From Acetobacteraceae bacterium (GTDB lineage Bacteria; Pseudomonadota; Alphaproteobacteria; Acetobacterales; Acetobacteraceae), in assembly GCA_027323595.1 (NCBI GenBank), contig DAHWBL010000054.1, positions 1 through 13,846 of the forward strand: 13,846 bases of DNA. Direction: 5' to 3'. The notes under the pieces were generated by a model. That model was not told where the DNA came from. It worked only from the letters and a program-made list of their open reading frames with translations, and did no database searches. Below are positions 6,270 through 13,496 of the stretch, in pieces (positions within the stretch are counted from its first letter, which is position 1; each line of letters begins with the position of its first letter). The position numbers and the translations under genes were made by a program.

Positions 6270-7439
6270 ATGAAACGTCAAATCAGAGTCGTGTTGCTGG
6301 CGGTATGTCAGTTGGTGCCCCTGATCTGGGCATCCTCGGTGATGGCAAAAGTCGAATGTCCGTTGCGCATCGGCTTCGTTCGCCCCGAAAGCGGCGGCGG
6401 CGCGTCGTTCGGGCACTCGCTGGAAGAAGGGCTGAACATGGCCCTCAAGGAAATCAACACGAGCGGCGGCATCGCCGGCTGCGAGGTGAAGCTGGTGGCC
6501 TATGACAGCCAGTCCATTCCCTCCAACGCCGCGGTGCTCGCACGCCGCTTGATCTATCAGGACAAGGTACCGCTGATCATCGGCTCCTCACCAAGCCCCG
6601 AAGTGGTGGCGATGATGGAGATCACCGAAAATGCAGGGGTGCCGCTATATGTTCCAAGCGCGGCCTCCGTCGCCATCACCAACCAGGGCTTCAAATGGGT
6701 GTGGCGGCAAAGCGTCATCGATGTCAGCGTGGCGAAACTTCTCGCCGACACCATCGTCACCGACAAGCATTGGAAGCGCGTCGGCATGATCTATGAAAAC
6801 ACCGACTACGCGAAGCCGGTGATCACCAAGGTAATGGCCCCGCAACTCACCGCCAAGGGTGTCACGGTCGTGGCATCCGAAGCGTTCAATCCCGGCGACA
6901 CCGACCTGTCGGGCCAATTGCTGCGCATCAAGGACGCCGGAGTTGATGGCCTGGTCTATTGGGGACATGAAGAAGAGGCCGCCATCCTCACCACCGAGAA
7001 CCACGAATTGAAAGTGGATCTGCCGATCGCCGCCAATACCGGCGTGGTGTATCCAGGCTATCTCAATCTTCTGTCCGATAAAGTCCAGGCGGCGACGCAA
7101 TTATTCGCGGCGATCCCGTTCGTATGGACCGGCGGCAACGACCGACAGCGCGCCTGGGTGCAGCAGTTCAAGACAATCTATGGCATCAACCCCGATGTCA
7201 CCTCGATGGATGGCTATGACTCCGGCTATTTCCTCAAGGCAGCCATCACCGCGGCCGGCAGCATGGAACCCGACGCATTGCGCGCCGCCATCTCCGCCAC
7301 CGTGTATGACGGCGTCGGTGGCAAGATTTTCTACGACAAGACCGGCCAGGCGGCCCGCGCGCTGAACGTCGTGGAACTGACCCCCAAGGACGGTCCGGGC
7401 TTTCGCATCCTCAAATCCGTTCCCGCCGGCCAATACTGA
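6270..7439 (+). CDS. Branched-chain amino acid-type (LIV) ABC transporter substrate-binding protein
   Basis: A 389-aa periplasmic binding protein of the Leu/Ile/Val-binding family (peripla_BP_6, type 1 fold). Residues 1-26 are a Sec signal peptide (MKRQIR, hydrophobic core, cleavage after SSVMA). The mature chain begins KVECPLRIGFVRPESG. Diagnostic stretches are LEEGLNMALKEINTSGGIAGCEVKLVAYDSQS (51-82), then VPLIIGSSPSPEVVAM and VPLYVPSAASVAIT, which form the ligand cleft. Cys30 and Cys71 could pair, as a disulfide does in classical LIV-BP. The ATG at 6270 is preferred to the GTG at 6261 because GGGAG (6257-6261) serves as its ribosome site and the signal peptide starts there. A 75-bp gap precedes it. 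LIV-family proteins bind many ligands besides amino acids (amides, urea, aromatic and dicarboxylic acids), so ligand identity is open. Confidence 0.92.
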   Translation: MKRQIRVVLLAVCQLVPLIWASSVMAKVECPLRIGFVRPESGGGASFGHSLEEGLNMALKEINTSGGIAGCEVKLVAYDSQSIPSNAAVLARRLIYQDKVPLIIGSSPSPEVVAMMEITENAGVPLYVPSAASVAITNQGFKWVWRQSVIDVSVAKLLADTIVTDKHWKRVGMIYENTDYAKPVITKVMAPQLTAKGVTVVASEAFNPGDTDLSGQLLRIKDAGVDGLVYWGHEEEAAILTTENHELKVDLPIAANTGVVYPGYLNLLSDKVQAATQLFAAIPFVWTGGNDRQRAWVQQFKTIYGINPDVTSMDGYDSGYFLKAAITAAGSMEPDALRAAISATVYDGVGGKIFYDKTGQAARALNVVELTPKDGPGFRILKSVPAGQY

Positions 7440-7465
7440 CCATCGCCCGGCAGGCCGACCAAACC

Positions 7466-8347
7466 GTGGGAACGGCACTCCAATATCTGATACAGGGCAC
7501 CGTGATGGGCGCCATCTACGGGCTGATGGCGCTCGGCTTTTCCTTGCAATATTCAGCCATGCGGCTGGTGAATTTCGCCCACGGCGAAAGCTTCATGCTC
7601 GGCGCGGTGGTCGGGCTTTCCCTGACCACCAGCGGTGCGATGAGCTTCCTGCCGGCGTTTGTGCTGAGCGTGCTCATCATGGCCGCGGTTGGCGCAGCGA
7701 TCGAACGTTTTTTGATCCGCCCGCTTTATGGTTCGTCGTCACTCAATATTTTCATCGCCACTATCGGCATATCCCTCGTGCTGCGACAACTCGCGATGCT
7801 GCTCTTCGGCGCCGACGCCAAGCCATTTCCGACCGGCTTTGGCAACCCGATCCTGTCGGTGGGGCCTGCGACAATCAGCATGCAGCAGCTCGGCAGTCTG
7901 GCATCCGCCATCGTGCTCATGGTCGCCTTGCAGGTGACGCTGCGCCGCAGCCGGCTCGGGATCGCGATGCGCGCCGTGGCACAGGACGAAGCCACCGCCG
8001 CGTTGATGGGAATTGACTGCCTTCGCATGAAATCGGTCGCCTACGCGCTTTCCACGGCACTCGGCGCGGCCTCGGGAATTCTCTTCGGGTCGCTGACGTT
8101 CGTGGTCTTCGACATGGGACTTTTGATGGGAATCAAGGGCTTCACCGCCGCGGTTCTGGGCGGGCTGGGCAGCATGCCAGGTGCGATCCTTGGCGGATTT
8201 CTGGTCGGGCTGATCGAGCAATTCGCCGGCGGCTATCTATCGTCGCTCTATCGCGACGCGATCTCGCTATCGGTCCTTGTGGCCGTCATGGTGGTGCTGC
8301 CGCGTGGCCTGGTGGGGCGGCGCGGATCGGTGTGGGGGAAGGTCTGA
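7466..8347 (+). CDS. livH: LIV-type ABC transporter permease LivH
   Basis: A 293-aa inner-membrane permease, very hydrophobic throughout, of the usual LivH length. The N-terminal LQYLIQGTVMGAIYGLMALGFSL followed by RLVNFAHGESFMLGA (34-47) is the family hallmark. The cytoplasmic loop AVAQDEATAALMGID fits the ATPase-contacting segment, and the last helices carry GFTAAVLGGLGSMPGAILGGFLVGLIEQ. It begins with GTG at 7466, 26 bp after the binding-protein stop. The ribosome site is weak. The next Met (7505) would remove the first half of helix 1, so GTG is favoured. It forms the membrane channel with LivM. Confidence 0.92.
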   Translation: MGTALQYLIQGTVMGAIYGLMALGFSLQYSAMRLVNFAHGESFMLGAVVGLSLTTSGAMSFLPAFVLSVLIMAAVGAAIERFLIRPLYGSSSLNIFIATIGISLVLRQLAMLLFGADAKPFPTGFGNPILSVGPATISMQQLGSLASAIVLMVALQVTLRRSRLGIAMRAVAQDEATAALMGIDCLRMKSVAYALSTALGAASGILFGSLTFVVFDMGLLMGIKGFTAAVLGGLGSMPGAILGGFLVGLIEQFAGGYLSSLYRDAISLSVLVAVMVVLPRGLVGRRGSVWGKV

Positions 8348-8349
8348 CA

Positions 8350-9324
8350 ATGACACCGCACCCCCCGCGATGGCCACGCATGGCGGGCGTCGCGATCGTG
8401 CTCGGTCTTGCGCTGGCACTGCCCGCCAGCGGCATCTTCGACAAATACGGCATGTATCTGCTGACGCTCGTGGTCATCTACGCCATCGCCGCCACCGGTT
8501 TGACATTGTTCATGGGCTACGCTGGTCAGTTGTCACTCGGCCAGGCCGCGTTTTACGGCCTGGGTGCCTATGCGGCCGCCGACCTGACCAAGGCTGGGTA
8601 TCCGTTTCTTCTGGCGCTGCTCGCCGCGGTCGCCATCACCGGCGGACTTGGCGGGCTCATCGGTGTGGTGGTGCTGCGTCTGCGCGGATTCTATCTGGCG
8701 GTCGTCACCCTTGCGCTTGGATTGATCGCTTTCCAGCTCTTCAAAAACCTCGACGAGGTGACCGGCGGTGTGTCCGGCCTGGGTCGTATCCCCATGCCCT
8801 CTCTCGCCGGTTGGGCGCTTGCTACGCCAACGCTGTATTACTATTTCACCCTTGCCGTTCTGCTGATCGTGCTGGTGCTCTCGGCGCAACTCGTCGGCTC
8901 GCCAACCGGGCGGGCGATGCGCGCGATCGCCGCCAACGAACTGGCGGCGCAATCGGTGGGCGTGAACGCGCACGCCATCAAGACGGCAATTTTCGCGCTC
9001 GCCGCCGGCTATGCCGGTCTTGCAGGTGGAATCTACGCTCATCTGGCGCGCTTCATCACGCCCGACGATTTCAGCCTCGTTCTTTCCATCCAGATTCTGA
9101 CCATGGCCATCGTCGGCGGCATCAGCAGCGTGCTCGGCGGCATGGTCGGCGCGGTGGTGGTGACGATGGCGGTCGAGCAGCTTCGCGCCTGGCCGGAGAT
9201 GCAGCCGCTGCTCTATGGCGCGGTTCTGGTGTTGCTTGTGCGCTTCATGCCCGCCGGCGTGATGGGCGCCACGTCCGCGATCCTCGCGCGGCGCCGGCCG
9301 CCACCCCACACGCAGGGGCCGTGA
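8350..9324 (+). CDS. livM: LIV-type ABC transporter permease LivM
   Basis: A 324-aa polytopic membrane protein. Family landmarks are LFMGYAGQLSLGQAAFYGLGAY (53-74), VLRLRGFYLAVVTLALG (108-124) and LDEVTGGVSGL (134-144), followed by RAMRAIAANELAAQSVGVN, the coupling-loop segment. The ATG at 8350 comes two bases after the LivH stop, with GGGGAAGG (8335-8342) as ribosome site inside livH; the in-frame GTG at 8332 is unlikely. The stop overlaps the livG start by one base (TGATG). Its short C-terminal tail is rich in Arg/Pro (LARRRPPPHTQGP). With LivH it makes the importer pore. Confidence 0.92.
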   Translation: MTPHPPRWPRMAGVAIVLGLALALPASGIFDKYGMYLLTLVVIYAIAATGLTLFMGYAGQLSLGQAAFYGLGAYAAADLTKAGYPFLLALLAAVAITGGLGGLIGVVVLRLRGFYLAVVTLALGLIAFQLFKNLDEVTGGVSGLGRIPMPSLAGWALATPTLYYYFTLAVLLIVLVLSAQLVGSPTGRAMRAIAANELAAQSVGVNAHAIKTAIFALAAGYAGLAGGIYAHLARFITPDDFSLVLSIQILTMAIVGGISSVLGGMVGAVVVTMAVEQLRAWPEMQPLLYGAVLVLLVRFMPAGVMGATSAILARRRPPPHTQGP

Positions 9325-10094
9325 TGGCCCTGCTCGAACTTCGCGGCGTGACCAAAACATTTTCAGGTGTCGTCGCGGTGAACGCGGTTGACGCCACACT
9401 GGAAGCCGGCGAAATCCTCGGTGTCATCGGCCCCAACGGTGCCGGCAAGACGACCTTGTTCAACCTCATCTCCGGGTTCGACCGACCACAGAGCGGTCAC
9501 ATCCTGCTTGGCGGACACGACATCACCGGCCTGCCGATGGTTCAGGTCGCGCGGCGCGGTCTGGTACGGACGTTTCAACGCAGCCTTCCGTTCGAGTCGA
9601 TGAGCGTGCTGGAAAATGTGCTGGTCGCCGGCTACGCCTTCGAGGCCTCCGGCCCGCGTCATTTCGCCCGGCGCTGGCTTGGCATCAACAACGATGAATC
9701 CACATCACGCGCCCAGGCACACGAACTTCTGGAACTGGCCGGGCTTGGCGCACGCGCCAACAGCATGGCCGGCGCGTTGCCACAGGGCGACCGACGACGA
9801 CTGGAGATCGCCCGCGCTCTGATGTGTCGACCGCGTATCCTCCTGGTGGATGAGCCGGCGGCGGGGCTGTATGGCCAGGAGGTCGAGATGCTGACCGCGC
9901 TGCTGAAGCGGCTGCGCGCGCAGGGCCAGGCGGTGGTCATCATCGAGCATGATCTGGCAATGATCATGGGCATGTGCGACCGCATCATCGTGCTTGATCA
10001 CGGCGTCAAGATCGCCGAAGGCGCCCCGGCGGAGATCCAGCACAACGAGGCGGTAATCGCAGCCTATATCGGAAGGGCCAAGGAAAATGCTTGA
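9324..10094 (+). CDS. livG: LIV-type ABC transporter ATP-binding protein LivG
   Basis: A 256-aa ABC ATPase. Walker A is GPNGAGKT (36-43), the Q-loop Gln is in RTFQ (85), Walker B is RILLVDEP (171-178), and the switch His is H209 (IIEHDLAMI). The start codon at 9324 shares a base with the livM stop and has AGGGG just upstream; a long open frame running further upstream overlaps livM and is not coding. Two departures from the usual LivG sequence are visible. The signature region reads ALPQGDRRRLEIARAL (151-166) rather than the familiar YG-Q-RR form, and the D-loop region reads AAGLYGQE where AAGLNP is common. The remaining catalytic residues are intact, so it is probably active. It pairs with LivF. 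Confidence 0.92.
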   Translation: MALLELRGVTKTFSGVVAVNAVDATLEAGEILGVIGPNGAGKTTLFNLISGFDRPQSGHILLGGHDITGLPMVQVARRGLVRTFQRSLPFESMSVLENVLVAGYAFEASGPRHFARRWLGINNDESTSRAQAHELLELAGLGARANSMAGALPQGDRRRLEIARALMCRPRILLVDEPAAGLYGQEVEMLTALLKRLRAQGQAVVIIEHDLAMIMGMCDRIIVLDHGVKIAEGAPAEIQHNEAVIAAYIGRAKENA

Positions 10095-10788
10095 GGTTTC
10101 CGGTCTGTCCGTCGCCTATGGTCGCATCCGCGCGCTCGATGGCATTGATTTCCACGTCGGCCTGGGCGAATGCGTCGCGCTGCTGGGCAGCAACGGCGCC
10201 GGCAAGACCACCAGCCTGCGAACCATCTCGGGCCTGCTGAGGCCGCTCGCCGGGCACATCCGCTTTGAAGGTCACGATATCGGCGGCCTGCCGCCACACC
10301 GCATCGTGGCACGCGGGATCGCCCAGGTTCCCGAAGGGCGCAGGATATTTCCAGAACTCACGGTTCGCGAAAATCTCACGGTCGGCGGCTATATCCATGG
10401 CCGACCAGCCGCGGCGGACCTGGAACACGCATTCGCGCTGTTTCCGGTTTTGCGCGAACGCCTCGGGCAAATCGGCGGCACACTTTCGGGTGGCGAGCAG
10501 CAGATGCTGGCCGTGGCGCGCGCCCTCATGGGCCGGCCACGGCTGTTGATGCTCGATGAACCATCGCTTGGCCTCGCGCCCTTGGTGGTCGAGCAACTCT
10601 ATGAGGCTATCGCGCGCATCAAATCCGAAACCACGATCCTGCTGGTCGAGCAGAACGTGCATCTCGCACTTGGCCTGGTCGATCGGGCGTACGTGCTCCG
10701 GCACGGCCACATCGTGCGCGAAGGAACCAGGGAAAATCTGCTGCACGATGACTGGATCCGTGGCGCCTATCTGGGAGCCCCGACATGA
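10087..10788 (+). CDS. livF: LIV-type ABC transporter ATP-binding protein LivF
   Basis: A 233-aa ABC ATPase, standard length for LivF. Walker A is GSNGAGKT (34-41), the Q-loop is Q80 (GIAQVPEGRRIFPELTV), the signature is the canonical LSGGEQQ (133-139), and Walker B is RLLMLDEP (152-159) followed by SLGLAP. The switch position is Gln in LLVEQN (185-190), which is normal for LivF. The start overlaps livG by eight bases, with AAGGA just upstream, and the stop overlaps the next start by four (ATGA). This indicates strong translational coupling of the transporter with the downstream dehydrogenase. Confidence 0.93.
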   Translation: MLEVSGLSVAYGRIRALDGIDFHVGLGECVALLGSNGAGKTTSLRTISGLLRPLAGHIRFEGHDIGGLPPHRIVARGIAQVPEGRRIFPELTVRENLTVGGYIHGRPAAADLEHAFALFPVLRERLGQIGGTLSGGEQQMLAVARALMGRPRLLMLDEPSLGLAPLVVEQLYEAIARIKSETTILLVEQNVHLALGLVDRAYVLRHGHIVREGTRENLLHDDWIRGAYLGAPT

Positions 10789-12239
10789 CCGCCCAACCAC
10801 CCGCCGCGCCAACGCCTCCCACCCCAGATCATGTTCGCGACGCCATCATCGCCATCGTCGGTGCCGGCCATGTGCTGACCGATGCGTCGGACATGGCCCC
10901 CTTCATCACCGACTGGCGCGAGCGATATCATGGCGCCGCACGCATGGTGGTTCGTCCCGGCAGCGCGGCCGAAGTGTCGCAGGTGGTGCGCCTGTGCTTC
11001 GAACACGCCATCCCCATCGTGCCGCAGGGCGGCAACACCAGCCTGTGCGGCGGCGCGACACCGGATGCGAGCGGCCAGGCGATCGTGCTCCGGCTGGACC
11101 GGATGAACCGTATTCGTGAGATCTCCGCCATCGACGCGATGATGCTGGTGGAGGCCGGGTGCGTTTTGCAAACCATGCAGGAAGCAGCAGCCGAGAAGGG
11201 ATTTCTTTTCCCGCTCTCGCTGGGCGCGGAAGGCAGTTGCCAGATCGGCGGCAACATCTCCACCAATGCCGGCGGCACCGCGGTTCTGCGCTACGGAACC
11301 ACGCGTGAGCTGGTGCTCGGGCTGGAAGTCGTGCTGGCGGACGGCACGCTGTGCGACTGGCTGACGCCGCTGCGCAAGAACAACGCTGGCTACGACCTCA
11401 AGCAACTGTTCATCGGCGCGGAAGGCAGTCTTGGCATCATCACCGCCGCCGCCGTGAAGCTGTTCGCGATGCCGGCCCAGACCGCCACCGCGATGGTGAC
11501 GCTCGCCGACCCCGATGCCGCCCTGACGCTGTTGCTGCGCCTGCGCGCCACGCTGGGTGAGCGGCTGTCGAGTTTTGAAATCATCAATAGCGCGCAGGCC
11601 GAGATCGCCATCACCCATGTCCCCGGCAACAGCCTGCCGTTCACGAACGCGTCGCCCTGGTACGTCCTGATCGAGGTCACCGACGCCCTCGCCAGCCACG
11701 ATCTGCGCCAGGCGCTGGAGGGCGTGCTTGGCACCGCGCTGGAGGATGGCGTCATCACCGACGCAGTCCTAGCCAGCAGCACCGCGCAGGCGGCATCACT
11801 TTGGCGGCTGCGTCACAGCGTATCGGACGCCAACAAGCGCGCCGGCTTCGGCGTCTCCCATGACACCGCGGTGCCGCTCAGCGCCCAGGCCGCATTCGTG
11901 CGCGGCATCGAGGCACGCATCGGCGCCGCATTTCCACGCGCCAGGCTGCTGATGGTCGGCCACATGGGCGACGGCAACATCCATGTCGTGGTGATGCTCG
12001 ACCGCGCCGACTACCCCCCACCGAAACTTGCCGAGGCAACGTCACGCATCAACGCCCTGGTCGATGCGGTAACGCTCGAACTGCACGGCACCATCAGCGC
12101 CGAACACGGCATCGGACAGACCAACAAGCAACGCCTGCTGGACGGCCGCGGCGGGCGCGACGTGGCCCTGATGCGCGCGCTCAAGGCAACACTGGACCCG
12201 AAATCCCTGCTCAACCCCGGCAAGTTGTTTGATCTGTAG
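10785..12239 (+). CDS. FAD-linked D-2-hydroxyacid dehydrogenase (GlcD / D-2-hydroxyglutarate dehydrogenase-like)
   Basis: A 484-aa flavoprotein of the VAO/PCMH family. The N-terminal FAD domain (about 50-230) contains VVRPGSAAEVSQVV, VPQGGNTSLCGGA (79-91), LSLGAEGSCQIGGNISTNAGG (145-164) and FIGAEGSLGIIT (209-220). The C-terminal cap carries GHMGDGNIH (392-400) and AEHGIG (439-444). In D-2-hydroxyglutarate dehydrogenases the two His and the Glu of these motifs bind the metal that holds the substrate carboxylate; H393, H400 and E440 are present here. The 3' end reads LNPGKLFDL, a common family terminus. The start overlaps livF by four bases with GGGAG at 10773-10777. The likely role is oxidation of a D-2-hydroxy acid to the 2-keto acid, passing electrons to a quinone, electron-transfer flavoprotein or cytochrome. 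Whether lactate, glycolate, 2-hydroxyglutarate or another acid is not visible. Confidence 0.9.
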   Translation: MTAQPPAAPTPPTPDHVRDAIIAIVGAGHVLTDASDMAPFITDWRERYHGAARMVVRPGSAAEVSQVVRLCFEHAIPIVPQGGNTSLCGGATPDASGQAIVLRLDRMNRIREISAIDAMMLVEAGCVLQTMQEAAAEKGFLFPLSLGAEGSCQIGGNISTNAGGTAVLRYGTTRELVLGLEVVLADGTLCDWLTPLRKNNAGYDLKQLFIGAEGSLGIITAAAVKLFAMPAQTATAMVTLADPDAALTLLLRLRATLGERLSSFEIINSAQAEIAITHVPGNSLPFTNASPWYVLIEVTDALASHDLRQALEGVLGTALEDGVITDAVLASSTAQAASLWRLRHSVSDANKRAGFGVSHDTAVPLSAQAAFVRGIEARIGAAFPRARLLMVGHMGDGNIHVVVMLDRADYPPPKLAEATSRINALVDAVTLELHGTISAEHGIGQTNKQRLLDGRGGRDVALMRALKATLDPKSLLNPGKLFDL

Positions 12240-12261
12240 CAGACAATTTGAAAGCCGCCCC

Positions 12262-12291
12262 GCCCGGTGAACGAACGTAATCCAACCGGGC
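12262..12291 (+). terminator. Weak hairpin after the catabolic operon
   Basis: GCCCGGT (12262-12268) and ACCGGGC (12285-12291) form a perfect 7-bp stem with a 16-base loop, starting 23 bases after the stop codon of the FAD-linked dehydrogenase. There is no T-run after it, so it is at best a poor intrinsic terminator or a 3'-end stabilising structure. The rest of 12240-12431 holds no gene; 12362-12431 is markedly AT-rich compared with its surroundings. Confidence 0.25.
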
Positions 12292-12430
12292 CAGCGAATT
12301 ACGCAAGCAAACACCACGTCCGCGGCACGAATGAAAAACAGGCGCGGCGCATCAAGCCGTTGAGGGAAAATGCGGGCAGAAACAATGACTACGAAAACTC
12401 TTCATTAAAAACAATCACTTAAATCATAAA

Positions 12431-12521
<91 letters not shown>

Positions 12522-12557
12522 GATGCGTGCGCCCGGCTTGCGGGCGGTGGCTGGCGC

Positions 12558-12586
12558 GTCTTAGAAGACCGCGCGCCGCCGCGCAA
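12558..12586 (-). promoter_or_regulatory. Candidate promoter of the tRNA-Ser gene
   Basis: On the reverse strand TTGCGC (12581-12586) and TAAGAC (12558-12563) are separated by 17 bases. This would start transcription about 30 bases before the mature tRNA 5' end. The -10 is a poor consensus match. A 6-bp hairpin CGCCCG-N5-CGGGCG (12530-12546) lies in the leader. Confidence 0.35.
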
Positions 12587-12644
12587 CCGGTCTTGCGGCT
12601 GCCGCCACCCAGCCATGCCCCCGCCCATCGCGACCGCACCAACA

Positions 12645-12672
12645 TTGACACCGGCCCCCCCTCCGCTATAGA
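12645..12672 (+). promoter_or_regulatory. Sigma70-type promoter of rplU-rpmA
   Basis: A perfect -35 TTGACA (12645-12650) and -10 TATAGA (12667-12672) are separated by 16 bp. The predicted start is near 12679, leaving a leader of roughly 113 nt before rplU. The stretch 12522-12791 holds this promoter, the tRNA promoter on the other strand and the leader; no other gene is seen there. Confidence 0.7.
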
Positions 12673-12791
12673 CCCCCGCTTCCCCGCGACCGGCCCCTGG
12701 TCGTGGTGGTCCGCCGCGCCTCGGTCCTCATGCCGATGCCGGCACCAGCGCTCCAGGGGCGGCGGCACCTCAAGTTCGGAATACCAACGCG

Positions 12792-13106
12792 ATGTTCGCA
12801 GTCATCCGCACCGGCGGAAAACAATACCGTGTCACCCCCAACGCGGTGCTGAAGGTCGAAAAGCTCGAAGCCGAGCCTGGTTCGACCATCACCTTCACCG
12901 ACGTCCTGGCGGTCGGCGGCGAAGGCGCGCTCACCATCGGCTCGCCGGTGGTCGCCGGCGCCAGCGTGACGGCAACCGTCATCGCGCAGGACCGCCTGGC
13001 CAAGATCATCATCTTCAAAAAGCGCCGCCGGCAGAACAGCCGCCGCAAGAACGGCCATCGCCAGCACGTCACCGTGCTGCGCGTCGCCGAGATCACCGCA
13101 GCCTAA
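12792..13106 (+). CDS. rplU: 50S ribosomal protein L21
   Basis: A 104-aa protein that begins MFAVIRTGGKQYRVTPNAVL, the L21 N-terminus. It continues through KVEKLEAEPGSTITFTDVL and ends with the basic RNA-binding segment IIIFKKRRRQNSRRKNGHRQ followed by HVTVLRVAEI. It binds 23S rRNA in the large subunit. The length is normal for the family. The upstream ribosome site is weak (GGA near 12778). It is followed 12 bp later by rpmA, the universal partner gene, and driven by the TTGACA/TATAGA promoter above. Confidence 0.98.
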   Translation: MFAVIRTGGKQYRVTPNAVLKVEKLEAEPGSTITFTDVLAVGGEGALTIGSPVVAGASVTATVIAQDRLAKIIIFKKRRRQNSRRKNGHRQHVTVLRVAEITAA

Positions 13107-13118
13107 GGAACCGGTCAC

Positions 13119-13388
13119 ATGGCTCATAAAAAAGCAGGCGGCTCGTCCCGCAACGGCCGCGATACCGAGGGCAAGCGCCTTGGCCTCAAGAAGTTCGGTG
13201 GCCAGTCGGTGGTCGCCGGCAACATCATCGTCCGCCAGCGCGGCACCAAGGTGAAGCCCGGCACCAATGTCGGCCTGGGCCGCGACCACACCATCTTCGC
13301 CCTGGTCGATGGCCACGTGAAGTTCATCCGCCGCGCCGACGACCGCGTGCAGGTTTCGGTGGTCCCGCCGGCGCTCGCCGCGGAATAA
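13119..13388 (+). CDS. rpmA: 50S ribosomal protein L27
   Basis: An 89-aa protein starting MAHKKAGGSSRNGRDTEGKR, the flexible N-terminal tail of L27 that reaches the peptidyl-transferase centre. It continues with LGLKKFGGQSVVAGNIIVRQRGTKV and GLGRDHTIFALVDGHVKF. The N-terminus is the directly used proteobacterial form, without the cleaved extension of Firmicutes. AAGGA (13106-13110) is the ribosome site. It is co-transcribed with rplU and ends before a strong terminator. Confidence 0.98.
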   Translation: MAHKKAGGSSRNGRDTEGKRLGLKKFGGQSVVAGNIIVRQRGTKVKPGTNVGLGRDHTIFALVDGHVKFIRRADDRVQVSVVPPALAAE

Positions 13389-13415
13389 CCTACCGGCTCG
13401 GCCGCATCCGCCACG

Positions 13416-13444
13416 AAAGGGTCGGCGCCTCGCCGGCCCTTTTT
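13416..13444 (+). terminator. Intrinsic terminator after rpmA
   Basis: A 12-bp stem (13416-13427 with 13431-13442, one G-T pair) has the loop CCT, with the T-run at 13440-13444. The core pairing is AGGGTCGGCG with CGCCGGCCCT. It lies 28 bases after the rpmA stop and 53 bases before obg. Confidence 0.85.
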
Positions 13445-13496
13445 GCGTTTCTGCCCCCCCGTTCGCCTTTCGACCCAACAGCAAGATCACGCCATC

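Noticed and set aside
6270..6350. Lipoprotein signal at Cys13 of the LIV binding protein
   Set aside because: The preceding residues are LAV-C rather than a small residue at -1, and a better signal-peptidase I site follows at SSVMA. A soluble periplasmic protein is more likely.
8277..10094. 605-aa open frame ending with LivG
   Set aside because: The first ~350 residues are an Arg/Ala/Gly-rich out-of-frame reading of livM. The real LivG begins at 9324 with a ribosome site and standard N-terminus.
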